64,000 nt of DNA from Metallyticus violacea. Its lineage: Eukaryota; Arthropoda; Insecta; Mantodea; Metallyticidae. The stretch spans positions 30,866,001 to 30,930,000 of the forward strand of contig CM060831.1 in NCBI GenBank assembly GCA_030762175.1, read 5' to 3'. Each line of letters starts with the position of its first letter. The stretch's first letter is position 1. The position numbers were made by a program, and so were the translations under genes. Below the pieces are notes generated by a model. The model was given only the letters and a program-made list of their open reading frames with translations, was not told the DNA's origin and searched no databases. Shown here piece by piece: positions 11,252 to 21,480 of this stretch.

Positions 11252-11348
11252 TTCAAGAGTGTGTTAATAGCAGTCTAATGCTTCTAATGTTTCGTAAATT
11301 CCCTGGAAGGGCCTCGCGAACCACAGTCTGAGTATCGCTGGTCTATCC

Positions 11349-12116
11349 AGTACATATTGTATTCCGGATAGTGTTGCTCGGCGTTGTAGCGTGACAGAGG
11401 ACGCTATTAAGAGAGGGTAAAACGAAGCGGCACAATATAGGTACATCAAAGTGTCATTGACGCGTAGCAACAGCTGTGATCGGATACCAAACAAAAAACA
11501 GATGCATCGAGTTCCTTATTGTGTTGCAAATAGCGACGATCATGATTTCATTCATTTGCGTCACAAGAACGTGATCCCATGATGAATTTAGCTCGGGTGA
11601 ACTGGAAGTGATGAGCTTAAACGAAGTTCTGTTGCTGCAATTCAATAAACTATCAAACTGTGCAACCCTTAAACTTCGTCGACCAAGTCGATTGATGTGA
11701 AATGATAGCTCATCATTCAATCAGAAGGTATCCCATAGCCAGAAGTCAATAATATTAACGAATCGCATGGCTGGTTTTCGCGATGGGATGAATTTTTATT
11801 TACTACAGTAAGTGTTGGGCATTCAGCCACAAGTGCTGTGAACGTTATTGCTTAAAACTTATGACATCAATCTGCGTAGTACACGATTCTTTGCGGCAGT
11901 TTATGTTTTTAATATTTGTTGTATTATTATTGTCATTTTATTTTCCATCTTCTTATATTATTCAATATTCATTTTCATTATCCATGTTTATGTTGAGGCA
12001 GAATTCTTGTCTCAAGAATCCCCATTAACATAATAATTAATTCTTCAACATCACCGTTTGGTGCATAATAATTGTCATAAATATTATGATCATTATTGTA
12101 ATATTGTTAACGTACA
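11349..12116. other. no recognised feature
   Basis: About 770 bases between the hAT right target site and the next element. Minus-strand ORFs of 70-90 codons occur without a recognisable domain. Confidence 0.3.
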
Positions 12117-12429
12117 TACCAAGGGTGCCAAAAATGTGTACACACTTTCACAGTAGATATCTATTTAATATATTTCAAAGTTGGACCGAAAAACAACAGT
12201 AATGTGTAGTATGATGTTCTGTAAACAGATGTGACTCATATATATTATAACAGGGTTGCTAGGTGTCAGGTAACTAAAAATGAACAAGGGAAGTCAAGAT
12301 TATCGTAAATCATCAATGAACAAATGAAGGCAAGATTTTCGTATGATGTTCTGTAAAAAGATTTGACTCGTATTACGTTATGTTAGCATTGCTATAACAA
12401 AATTGAGCCAAGATTATCGTTTGAATAGC

Positions 12430-13407
12430 GGAAAGCAACTTTGAAGGTATTGGAAAACCGAGAATATTGTTGAAGTTCAAAGGGAATAGAAACGTGTGTA
12501 CAGAACAAAACCTCCAGTTACTATTGCATGCATTCAAGACAAATTTGAGACTCATGGTACCGTATGCGATGTTCACAAGGGCAGATCTGGGAGACCTCGC
12601 ACGGCAACAAGCCCCGCGTCCTCGGCTATGGTTTTTGAACGTTTTGAGCAATCACTGGGAAATTTACAATGCAATGTGCACGTGAGAAAGGGATTAGCAG
12701 AACCAACGTATTCGTATTATTAAAATAGTTGAAAGCTCTCATCCCAAGACTTTTGAAAGCATTAAATGAAGATGACCCTGATCGGAGAATGCAGTACTGC
12801 AAGTGGTTTCGGAACATGGTACAAGAGGATGCGGCCTTCATGAGAAATTGTTTGGTCCGATAAGGCACAATTTAAGTTGAACGGAACTTTTAAGCGACAG
12901 TGTCTACTGGTGTGGAAAGAATCCACTTGTTATTTTAGAAAAAACTGTTAATTTACCCTGGAATTAATGTTTGGTGTGGGTTGTCATCTAGTGGTCTAAT
13001 TGAACCATTCTTTCTTTCTTTCTTTCTTTCTTTTTTAAGGAAAAGTAACTGGCCCAGTGTACCTGAACATGATACGCACACCCCTCTTACCCGTCATTCA
13101 TGCACTCTATAGAAATGAGGAATTTTGCTTCCAACGGGATGGTGCATCGCCACATTACCATCAAGATGTACGTGCGTACCTTGGTGACAATCCGGATCTA
13201 ACCTCATTGGACTTCTACCTATGGGGAACTATGAAGGATGGTGTATACCGTAGAAAACCAGCTACACTTTCAGCACTTCGGGAAGAAATTGAAACGGCAT
13301 GTGCTGCACTCGCTGAGGACACTTTCGCAAACATTGCTCATTCAATAGTTCAACGTATTCAGAGGTGTATCGACGCCGATGGTGGGCATTTTGAGCAACT
13401 GTTGTAA
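12430..13407 (+). pseudogene. Tc1/IS630-like transposase pseudogene
   Basis: The N-terminal part shows a helix-turn-helix relic and the hook 'GRSGRPRTATSP' (about 12582). LNEDDPDRRMQYCKWF follows near 12765. The first catalytic block is WSDKAQFKLNGTF (Asp at about 12859). The second is FQRDGASPHYHQDVRAYL (about 13128) and the third LTSLDFYLWGTMKD (about 13198). All three Asp residues survive, but only about 23 residues separate the second and third, less than the ~34 or more usual, so a small in-frame deletion is likely. The last 116 codons (13057-13407) are open. Upstream there are frameshifts and a (TTTC)n expansion at 13008-13036. Confidence 0.8.
13008..13036. repeat. (TTTC)n microsatellite inside the transposase pseudogene
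   Basis: About seven TTTC units. It interrupts the coding sequence just before the block encoding 'GKVTGPVYLNMIRT'. Confidence 0.9.
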
Positions 13408-13749
13408 CTGTAAAAGTCTAAGATGATTAGCTCTCATCATTTTCTGTGAATTCAGTTTTATTATGATAACACAGTTTTTTCTTTGCTTGAAGTGTGTACA
13501 CTTTTTGGCATCCTCTGTATATATGCGTGCGCGCGCGTGTGTGTGCCTTTTTGTATTATAAGCCATATTCAATACAAGGATTACATTTTTGAAATGTTAT
13601 GATTGACAGTGCTTATACATGTCTTTGTATAATAATTAATATTCCAGACAAGGATTACATTTCTGTAAAGAAAAGCAGAAAATGTAACAAAACCATGCTG
13701 GCTTTCAGTCGCTATTTTAGATAATCTCTGGCGCGAGGGTCAAGAAAAT

Positions 13750-14169
13750 ATGAAAAGTACATTTCAAAAGAAAAATGAACGTACTCATTTCAAAAGAGGC
13801 TACTCTTTTGTTAAAGCTAGACCCCTCTTCACTTTTGTTAGCCATCCAGAAAGGATTGCAGACACCAGGCCAGGCCGCAAATGTTTTATAGCACTTAGCG
13901 GGACCCCGAAAAATATGAAATCAATGGCGTTTGGAAAGGTTCAAAAGAAATCCCGCTTTAACACAGGTGTCTTGCAAGAAATCATTAAACGCGGAAACTA
14001 TAATTTTAGAATTTTAGAAGGTAACTGGGTTGGACCAAAAAATCTAATGGGGTTTAGTGCCTTTAAAGAGAACAGCAAGTATTATCGAATCAATGGAATA
14101 ACTGTGTTTGTCAGACTCAAAGGATGCCGCTTATATACGGCCGGGGTGTGCTTTATCGTAAAATTTTAG
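13750..14169 (+). CDS. uncharacterised 139-codon ORF
   Basis: A single open frame runs from 13669, with its first ATG at 13750, to a stop ending at 14169. It is one of the longest non-repetitive ORFs in the window. The protein is basic (many Lys/Arg) and ends in a segment rich in aromatic and glycine residues, with FRILEGNWVGPKNL and YYRINGITVFVRLKG. It has no predicted signal peptide or long membrane segment by eye, and no family was recognised. It begins 230 bases after a Tc1-like element and could be part of another decayed element, an exon or a chance ORF. A flanking promoter, splice site or polyadenylation signal is not convincing. Confidence 0.3.
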   Translation: MKSTFQKKNERTHFKRGYSFVKARPLFTFVSHPERIADTRPGRKCFIALSGTPKNMKSMAFGKVQKKSRFNTGVLQEIIKRGNYNFRILEGNWVGPKNLMGFSAFKENSKYYRINGITVFVRLKGCRLYTAGVCFIVKF

Positions 14170-14399
14170 TGTGAGGATCTAGTCGTAGAAAGTTGAAAAG
14201 GAATAGTTTAACTAAACAACATCTCTGAAAATCTGACGTATGGGAAAGAAATCGAATATAAAAGATGTCTTACGATAGCCAATAAAAAGATATACAATGG
14301 AACCGAGTTCAAGAATATTTCAAGAAATAAAATTTCAGGGAGAAGGCGTTAAATCACACAATAGATTTTGCACCGGTATAAAAAAAGAAGTTTACACAG

Positions 14400-14845
14400 A
14401 AAAAGTAAGTAGCAAGTAGTAAGAAGTAAGTAGTAAGTAGTTGAAAGACATCACTAGACATGACAGTACTCTTCATCACGTGCTTGCTACCTACGCCGAG
14501 TTGTTGCGGCTAGTGTAGTGAGAGAAATATGTCATCATTAAGATTGTAAAGTACAAGTAACGTTAAGTCATTGTAAAGGTTACAGCTGTTGTTTATTATT
14601 ATTGTAAAGTCCTCACTTCGAAGTGATAACTGTTATTATAAAGTGTTACAGTAAAGCTATAGGTGACAGTCGGATTCTCGACCGCGTGAAGTGATTACAG
14701 AAGAGTTCAGATAAAGTTAAAGTTACGTAAATAGTATTATTAGATCTTCGAGCGAACGCAGAGAACTTTAGCCTAAAGGCAAATATATAGTGAACATAAA
14801 ACCAGACTTCTCATCACGCTACGGTCGCCCAACATGGCTCAAAAT
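14400..14845 (+). other. possible LTR fragment with primer-binding-site-like junction
   Basis: The stretch contains repeated gtaaag motifs (about 14547, 14575, 14605) and ends near 14828 with ggtcgcccaacatggc. That resembles the LTR/primer-binding-site junction of some insect LTR retrotransposons. No gag or pol ORF follows and no second LTR was found, so the call is weak. A short (AAGTAGT)-like tandem run lies at 14405-14441. Confidence 0.25.
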
Positions 14846-15457
14846 TGTCTTAAATTCTTCGTGTTCAATAAATTAAGACTTCAAACTGAGTCCAGAAGAA
14901 TATTATTCAAGTAAAGAATCCCCTTCCTTCCCTAGTGACTCCAAGTCATTAAAAACAGTCCATAATCACCTTGAGAATCCTATTCTTTGCTTTGGAACGG
15001 GAGATATAGGAAACAGCGAACTTCAATCTTCGAAGAGCCAAGGCAGATCAAGAATATCAACAAAGTTATCTTAATTGTTTAACAACTGTTCAAATTTCTC
15101 TGAGAAAAACCCAAACAACCATTGCAACGTTTGAATGTATTAGCATACATTTATTTATCTATTTCATGTTTTACATAGATTTATGTGTGTAAGAACATTG
15201 TCCTTGATAATGTTAATGTTATAATTGTAATATTATAATCAAAACATAGGGTAATTCTCGTATTAGATCGGTAGAGCGGAAGAGAATGCCTATTGTTCTT
15301 AGATCTGCCAGAATAAATAAATAATATTAAAAAAAACAAGAGTCTACTCTTATGCTTTGGTTTGATTAGTATGAAGCTGTTGGTGAACTAGTGAAATTTC
15401 GTATCAATTCGTGAAGCTACTTTATTTCGTTTTGTGTTAATAACTGAGTGTAAGAAA
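14846..15457. other. mostly unassigned; retroelement-tail-like end near 15252-15332
   Basis: The end of this stretch (tagagcggaagagaatgcct ... tctgccagaataaataaata) has the look of a LINE 3' terminus found in many insects. No coding part precedes it. The rest is unassigned. Confidence 0.3.
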
Positions 15458-15643
15458 ATGAACATTATATATCTGGCATTCTCAGCCGTTTTCTTCGCGA
15501 CCACTATGAAGGGGGAATACAAATCATCTCTTGAGTCAAACTGTATCTCAAAACATAAGTATACAAAGCATTCCGTAGAGACAGACCTTGTTCTCCAATG
15601 TACAGGCTTTAATTATAGAGTAATCGATTATTTTGTTCCATGA
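15458..15643 (+). CDS. short ORF with signal-peptide-like start (possible first exon)
   Basis: The frame starts in a reasonable context (gaaaATGaac) and encodes MNIIYLAFSAVFFATTMKG, which resembles a secretion signal with cleavage near residue 19. About 42 residues containing two Cys follow before a stop. A weak donor-like site (aga/gtaatc, near 15620) would allow this to be a first exon, but no second exon was recognised. An upstream in-frame ATG at 15434 would put a charged leader before the hydrophobic core, so 15458 is preferred. The function is unknown and chance is possible. Confidence 0.2.
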   Translation: MNIIYLAFSAVFFATTMKGEYKSSLESNCISKHKYTKHSVETDLVLQCTGFNYRVIDYFVP

Positions 15644-16638
15644 AAACCAGAAGAATGCTTTTTAAATACATGTATTACTACAATATTTTATTCAATTCTC
15701 TCTCTCTCGCTCCCTGTTGTGTAAGTTCAGTCACCACGTAGAGTGTTACTTCTAGAAGTGTGCAATTTATATTTACCAGTAAGAGTAGTAAACTTGTTTA
15801 CGCTGATATTGTCACATTCATTGGTAGCATGTTCTCTCATTTTATATTCAATATCTGCAATGCCCTGTTATAGAGCTATTTTTTAAACGTTGACTATTCA
15901 AAACGAGAATTAAAGTTCTTAGAAATAAATCCGGTGTATTAAAGAGAAGAAGGGCAGAGGAAACCGCGATATGTTGATACACGTTCAATGATTCACTGTT
16001 CCCTAACAATAAATAGTTAACAAATCTTCACCAGATACTTGTTTCGGTTCGATCTTACAAATTTTCTTGAATTGGACGAGTATTTTCACTATTCTGTCAA
16101 GTAGCATTATGATTATGATGTGACGTTAATAAACAGCGGTTTCACTACCTCTCATGATTACTTCCGTTGTTTAAAATAGTTTGTAATTGGATTGCGGCCC
16201 CTGTGGGAAGTGAACCACATTTGATGATACACTCTTAGTAATTAAGTCTCGTCCAAAATTTACACCATACCTGTGGTAAAAGCAGCACATCAAAGCTTCA
16301 TTTTCATAGCTGCTTGTTTTTCAGCCTATATAAAGTTAATATACCCGACAGACAATTTTCCATTTTAAGTACTTGCATTAAAAGTAATAAACGCTTTTTA
16401 TAGCTGGAGGATCCAAGTTTTATGAATGGGTCGTTCTGGAGCATTACTAGGCATATGTTAGTAGCTCTCGCTTTGATGTGAAAACATTTGATAATTTTAT
16501 AATGTTCCTTATGTGCTTAAAAGTGCCTAACACATAATACATTCCCACAGCAAAAATAATTCACGCAACACGTTTATACGCTTTTTATTCAATTTAGTAT
16601 GTCAAAAAGAATTCTAGTATGTCAATCTTAATCAAAAT

Positions 16639-16697
<59 letters not shown>

Positions 16698-17370
16698 CTG
16701 ATTGATACAGACTCCTTACGTAACAATGTCTAATAACTAGATCCCAACGTTGAGAAGAGCTCACTCAGGGAAAAAACCTGATAAGTCCAAAGTTAATGAT
16801 TTTCTGTTTTCGATATCATTAAGTAGCTCAGAAAGTATAGTTGTTTATGTTTGACCATTATAAAAATCTAAGAAATGTGAATGTTATAGAACGACATATA
16901 GGGAAAATATCAAGGGAAATTGGAGAATAATCTGATAAGTCTTTAGAACACAATGAAAAAAAAAATGTTTACAGTTTCCTAAACAGTTGGTGAATTTATT
17001 TCACTTATGTTATAGTCATTGTTGTTTCTGAGAGGATTTTTAAAGCAGTTTTAATTATTTTCAGCAGCAAAATGTTGAATAATGAACACAATATAAATTG
17101 TAGACTGTAAATTGTATGTAATAAAAGTAATGTTTTGTATTATTATAGAGTAAGATTTTAGTGTTTTTTCCTTTTTAAATTTTGTATTGGCTGTAAAAAG
17201 TCGAGTATATCACTCCTATACTTAAAGCAGTTTATGTAGTTTCACAGATTATATTTGTTTTTGTTCTACTTCACTGTTTTAAAACGCAAAAATGGTAACT
17301 TAATAAAAATATAGTGAGTTGTGAACTTAATTAATTTGCTCTTCTGAAAAATTGGAAAATGTGACTTAAA
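15644..17370. other. no recognised gene
   Basis: About 1.7 kb of AT-rich DNA with only a compound microsatellite (listed separately). Confidence 0.3.
16641..16697. repeat. (CT)n(TA)n compound microsatellite
   Basis: About 16 CT units followed directly by about 12 TA units. Confidence 0.95.
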
Positions 17371-17650
17371 CACCTTCGTGGTCTAGTGTTAGTGCTTGAG
17401 ACTACTATTCCGGAGGTTCTGGATTCGATTCCCAGTCAGATCAAGTTGCCTGGATAAGTTTTTTTTTCCTTACCCTAAGAAAGTGAATGCCAGATAGCTT
17501 TAAGGCTCCAAGGACTCCCAAGCTCGTTTGCGCCATCATTAATTTCATTTCATTCATCCCTACAGACTTACATTTATAGTATCAGTCTACAATATACACA
17601 TGTCCCGAGAAGACCAATGCAGTGAAAGCGAAAATAAATAATTAAATAAA
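17371..17650 (+). repeat. SINE family B, full-length copy
   Basis: The head has tggtctagtgttagtg (A box) and ttcgattccc (B box, near 17424). The body has gccagatagctttaag (near 17490), then 'catttcattcatccctacagac' and an AATAAATAATTAAATAAA tail. Its layout and much of its sequence match the 4.5 kb copy. No clear target duplication was seen. Confidence 0.8.
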
Positions 17651-17828
17651 CATACTTACCAGGTGCGTTCCCCCTGTATCGTTCATATTTTAATGCCACA
17701 AGTTTATCATATACTACGGTTTTCCATAAGATTTATTTTACATATTGTTTTAAATGTATGGTATAATAATTATATATGTATAAATGTTCATGTTTTTACA
17801 TTATTAGGTTACTCGTTTTTGTTCCATC

Positions 17829-17990
17829 ATAGCGGTAGTGTTTGTGACTACTAATCCGGAGGTACTGGATTCCATACCCATCTGGGTGATTTTTCTTCAG
17901 AATTTCTCCTTACCCTGAAATGCCCGATAGCTTTGAGGCGCCAAGGACTTCGAGTTCATTTGCACCATCATTCATCCATGCAGGTTATAT
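17829..17990 (+). repeat. SINE family B, 3'-truncated copy
   Basis: The head (agcggtagtgtttgtgacta), a degenerate B box near 17869, and the body motifs 'gatagctttgaggcgccaagg' and 'catcattcatccatgcag' match family B. The last ~100 bases of the family are absent. It lies about 180 bases downstream of another copy in the same orientation. Confidence 0.75.
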
Positions 17991-19642
17991 TTAAGGACTC
18001 TTCTAACCATAATCATAACCCCATCGCCTTTACCATCATCTCCACAGGGACAACGCAGTGGCTCCGTTTGGGGTCTGGACCTCAGATGTCCGATACAATA
18101 CCGCAATGTCAGGGAAAATGCTCAGAAGTTCATGAGATAACGGGCTGGCATTGAAAGATGGAAAATTCAAAGCGAGATTACAGGAAGTTATCGCCAATTC
18201 ATTAAAATATTTTCCTTTTTTGTTCTCTAAACGCGTCATCTAAGTCAGTTGTTAATAATGACATCCGTCCAAGCTGAAAGTATTGACAGCGCTTTCACAA
18301 CATTAATGAAAAATGTTTATATGCTTGTTCATGTTTTGCAACAGACACAGAAGAATACTAGAAAGTAAATAAACTGACTTTCTTAAATCTCCCTATCGTG
18401 TACAACGCCAAAAGCAGCAGCTACTCGTATCTCTGCCTCCATAAGATGGGCAACCTGGATTAAAGCTGTGAAGTCAGATGGCGAAATTTCTTTGCGATTA
18501 TGCAGACTTTGTGAGTGAATATTTAACCGTGCTCAGTTCAGTTTCACACACCACATGTCATTTCAGTTGACTTCCCGACACTGTCAACAAACTGGAGACT
18601 TCACTTATGCCTCTTTAAGAACCCAGATACAGCTCAGGAGGTTAGTGTTGTACCCTGTGAGGAGACTGGTGTAGTTTCCATTTAATTTCAGTTATGCTTA
18701 GAAAGAATCTCGGATATTCAAGTGTTCTTACTTTGTGTCGCATATTTAATGGTGAAATTGAAGAACCACCTAAGAATATTGTTGCTAGCGCAATTAATAT
18801 GTGACATTTTAAGATTGTAACGATCTTCCTATGTAATACAAAAATATAATGTGCATTAGATCAGAATATTTAGAAAAGCAATTATTAATTAACTATAATG
18901 TATATCACTTTCCTTTCAGCTCTTATCGAAGCACGAGAAATTAGTCATATTCGTTGTTTTTAAATTAAATATACAAATTTCACAGTTGCACTAGCTGAAA
19001 ATGAGTAAAATTAAAAAATGAAGTTTTTTTCCCTGATAGATATAAACCTTTAGTTAATAAAGAAACTAAACATTGGTGTTACCTACGTCTACTTCATTAC
19101 ATATTTAGCGCTCGGCTACATATATATTGCGACCCCCTCCTTCACTAATTGCATTTCTACTGGTAACTAATAATCAGACATGGTTCCCGCCCAACTTACT
19201 AAAACAACAACTACCTAATTAATGCCAATAAACCAGCGGAAACCTACGAGAGGACCTGGAGTAGAATAATAAATCAAAACTTACATGTTTAGCACTGATA
19301 GTTTAACACTTTTAGATAATGTAGATTACAGCTTATCTTACATTGTTTGCCTTGCACGCTGGAGACAGATGCTGACACAACTTTTCCATGGAACTCCTTG
19401 CACTCGACTGCCGTTACACATAATGCATAGACCAACCACTATTTCTTAAACCTCCCCCTTTCTATTCTTATTGTAACGAACTTGGTTAGCCTTTTAAGTA
19501 AACGGTCCCCAATCACTGTTGCTGACAATGAACCCATAATACGTCTAGTAGCATTGTCAACGTCTCATTATTAATACCATTTTCATAATCGCCACAATAT
19601 TTATGTACATATTTCTGAATTTGAACTACAAAAACCCGGCTG
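17991..19642. other. no recognised feature
   Basis: About 1.65 kb, AT-rich. The segment 18050-18135 shares a 'gtgctcagaagt'-type motif with the SINE-like unit at 60.6 kb but is too short to assign. Confidence 0.3.
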
Positions 19643-19644
19643 TA

Positions 19645-20519
19645 CTACGATGTGCATTCAAGTTGTAACACCTCCGATTTTTTTTCCTCGGACTTGAAAC
19701 AGATAGAAAATTTTGGTTTGTTTCAAAATACGCGGGAACTCGTTGCCAGTGCGTGACAAAGGTTGCTGCACTGTATGGCATACGGAATTCTAGCAGTAGC
19801 GGCGAGAGTGAGGACTTTTGATACTTCAAAATGGCGATGTTTTCATTGCAAGAACAACGTGTGATCATTCGTTTTCTCCATTTGCGTGGTTTGATACCGA
19901 CTGAAATTCATCGCCAGCTGAGTGAGACATGTGGTGATGGTGTCATGGATGTATCTAATGTGCGTTCATGGGTGCGACAGTTCGAGGAAGGCAGATCGTC
20001 ATGTGACAACAAACCAAGGCAATCTCGGCCTCGTACAAGCCGATATGAGACATGATCGAGCGATGGAGTGATCCTTACTCAATGCGTTCCAAAGGGCACT
20101 ACGGAGACAGGTGCATTCTACGAAGATGTTTTGAAGAAGAAGCTCCTTGCAGCATTGCGCGATAAAATGGCCGGAAAAGGCTGCATCGGGCGAACGTGAC
20201 GCAGCAGTTTCTTCATGAGAACAACTTTGAAGCGATTCCTCATGCTCCCTATTCACCTGACTTGGTTCCTAGCGACTTTTGGCTGTTTCCAACGATGAAA
20301 GACATTCTCCGCGGTCGCCGTGCAGCTATTGTATCAGTGATTTTCCTGTGGTCAAAACAGAAGCGTTCGCAGCGGCCATGGAATCATGGCGTCGACGTTG
20401 TGAAAAATGTGTACGGCTGCAGGGAGATTATGTCAAGAAGTGACACAAGTTTCATAGTTTTGTATGATTAGTTAGTGAGTAAAAATCGAAGGTGTCATAA
20501 CTTGAGTGAAACCTCGTAG
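19645..20519 (+). mobile_element. mariner-like element with complete ends, internally deleted
   Basis: Inverted repeats of about 38-40 bases are visible. The left end contains ctacgatgtgcattcaagtt then gtaacacctccgattttt. The right end, on the other strand, reads ctacgaggtttcactcaagt then tatgacaccttcgattttt. TA dinucleotides flank the element (19643-19644 and 20520-20521). At 875 bp it is well short of a full mariner (about 1.3 kb), and the gap lies in the middle of the transposase gene. It therefore looks like a deletion derivative that kept both ends and could once have been mobilised in trans. Confidence 0.87.
19831..20471 (+). pseudogene. mariner transposase pseudogene, central deletion
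   Basis: The first 74 codons encode the paired-type DNA-binding region (MFSLQEQRVIIRFLHLRG, then VRSWVRQFEEGR), ending at a stop at 20055. The frame resumes as the C-terminal part of the DDE domain, with TQQFLHENNFEAIPHAPYSP (about 20198-20257) and DLVPSDFWLFPTM. The third catalytic Asp is kept in 'PSDFW'. A frame-shifted 'WRRRCEKCVRLQGDYVKK' ending is readable near 20390-20445. The central part, with the first two catalytic Asp blocks, is missing. Confidence 0.8.
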
Positions 20520-20765
20520 TAATACAGCATTAGACTATTAATAAGTCGATCATAGAGGCTGTTTTTCCGCCAAAACTTATTAGCTCAATTGTAATAAACT
20601 CTAATTGTACAGATGGTGGTTGATGGATGTCATTCACGCTTTTGCAAAATATGTTATTTTATGTCCGTGGGAAATGTATTTTCATATGCAACTTGTGATC
20701 AAACTGTGTTTTCCAAAATGAAGCATTTTCGTGCAATTAAAATGTAATAATATACAAGATAGAAG

Positions 20766-21480
20766 ATGAAAGTGGTCCTAGAAAGCACACAGAAAGGTTA
20801 TAGAAAATTGTGGATTTCTAATTTAATACGAAGCAATAATTTGAGCAACGAAAACGCAATTGAAAGAAATTATGCCAATGAGATAGAATTTGAGTCTTCA
20901 ACGTCTAATAAACTACATCTTATCAGTCAGGATGAACTTATTTTCCTCGTTTCGGATTTTAATTTATGAGCAGAATTTTTGAGATTATGACGACTACAAA
21001 ACATCTACTTTTGAAGAATTCCAGTATTTCTATCTAATGTAACCTATAGAAAGATTCTATGAGATATTTTCCACAAGACAATGCTTTCATTTATTGTATA
21101 GACATTGGAGACAGAGTGCATTGAACAAAAACACAAATCTGACGAGTTCTTGTTATTTGTCTAAATATAGCTTTGAAGCAGTTGTGTTTCATAATGGCAA
21201 CAAGCTAGATCAACATCAATGCACATAAAGAAACGTATAACAATGCGAAATATCTACTAGAAAAGACAAAAACAAAATACAATTACTCCTGGGATCTACC
21301 ACAGCTATACAATTTACTCTGTTTTATGTGTGAATGGACTAGCAGAAGAAAGGAAAAGCATTATATGTGAAACAGGAAGAAGAAGAAAAAAGGATTGATC
21401 CCATGAGAGAAGAATGTAGTGAATTCATTAGTTGATGCTGCTAATGGATTTTTAGCTTCTCTTCATGTTAATCTGGAACT
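20766..21480 (+). pseudogene. remnant of a multicopy arthropod protein (CFxCEWxSR / LHIKLGL family)
   Basis: The first 67 codons are open and end LISQDELIFLVSDFNL. Beyond the stop, frame-shifted blocks follow: 'FEAVVFHNGNKL' (near 21173), 'CFMCEWTSRRKEKHY' (21319-21363), 'KNVVNSLVDAANG' and 'LHVNLEL' (to about 21480). The order matches an uncharacterised protein that I recall as highly multicopy in insects and other invertebrates, probably carried by a transposon. The function of that family is not established. Several stops make this copy dead. Confidence 0.5.

Larger units (their letters stand above)
9794..11340 (-). mobile_element. hAT element, internally deleted, with two SINE insertions
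   Basis: The left end begins cagcgtttttaaaact. The right end, read on the minus strand, begins cagcgatactcagactgtgg, which is the CAG-starting imperfect inverted repeat expected of hAT elements. The element is flanked by an exact 8-bp duplication, gtctatcc (9786-9793 and 11341-11348), the length hAT transposases produce. Two family-A SINEs account for about 730 of the 1547 bases. The remaining ~820 bases hold a transposase 3' part on the minus strand. The element is therefore a shortened, non-autonomous copy. Poly-T and poly-A runs near 9905-9965 lie inside the left part. Confidence 0.8.
12119..13517 (+). mobile_element. Tc1/IS630-like DNA transposon, complete boundaries, inactive
   Basis: Imperfect inverted repeats of about 26 bases mark the ends: ggtgccaaaaatgtgtacac on the left, within 12119-12147, and its counterpart in 13490-13517 (reverse strand ggatgccaaaaagtgtacac). 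TA dinucleotides flank both sides (12117-12118 and 13518-13519), as expected of the Tc1/mariner superfamily. The element is about 1.4 kb, a normal autonomous size. The transposase inside is broken. A ~135-bp segment is tandemly duplicated near 12205-12405 in the 5' part. Confidence 0.85.
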
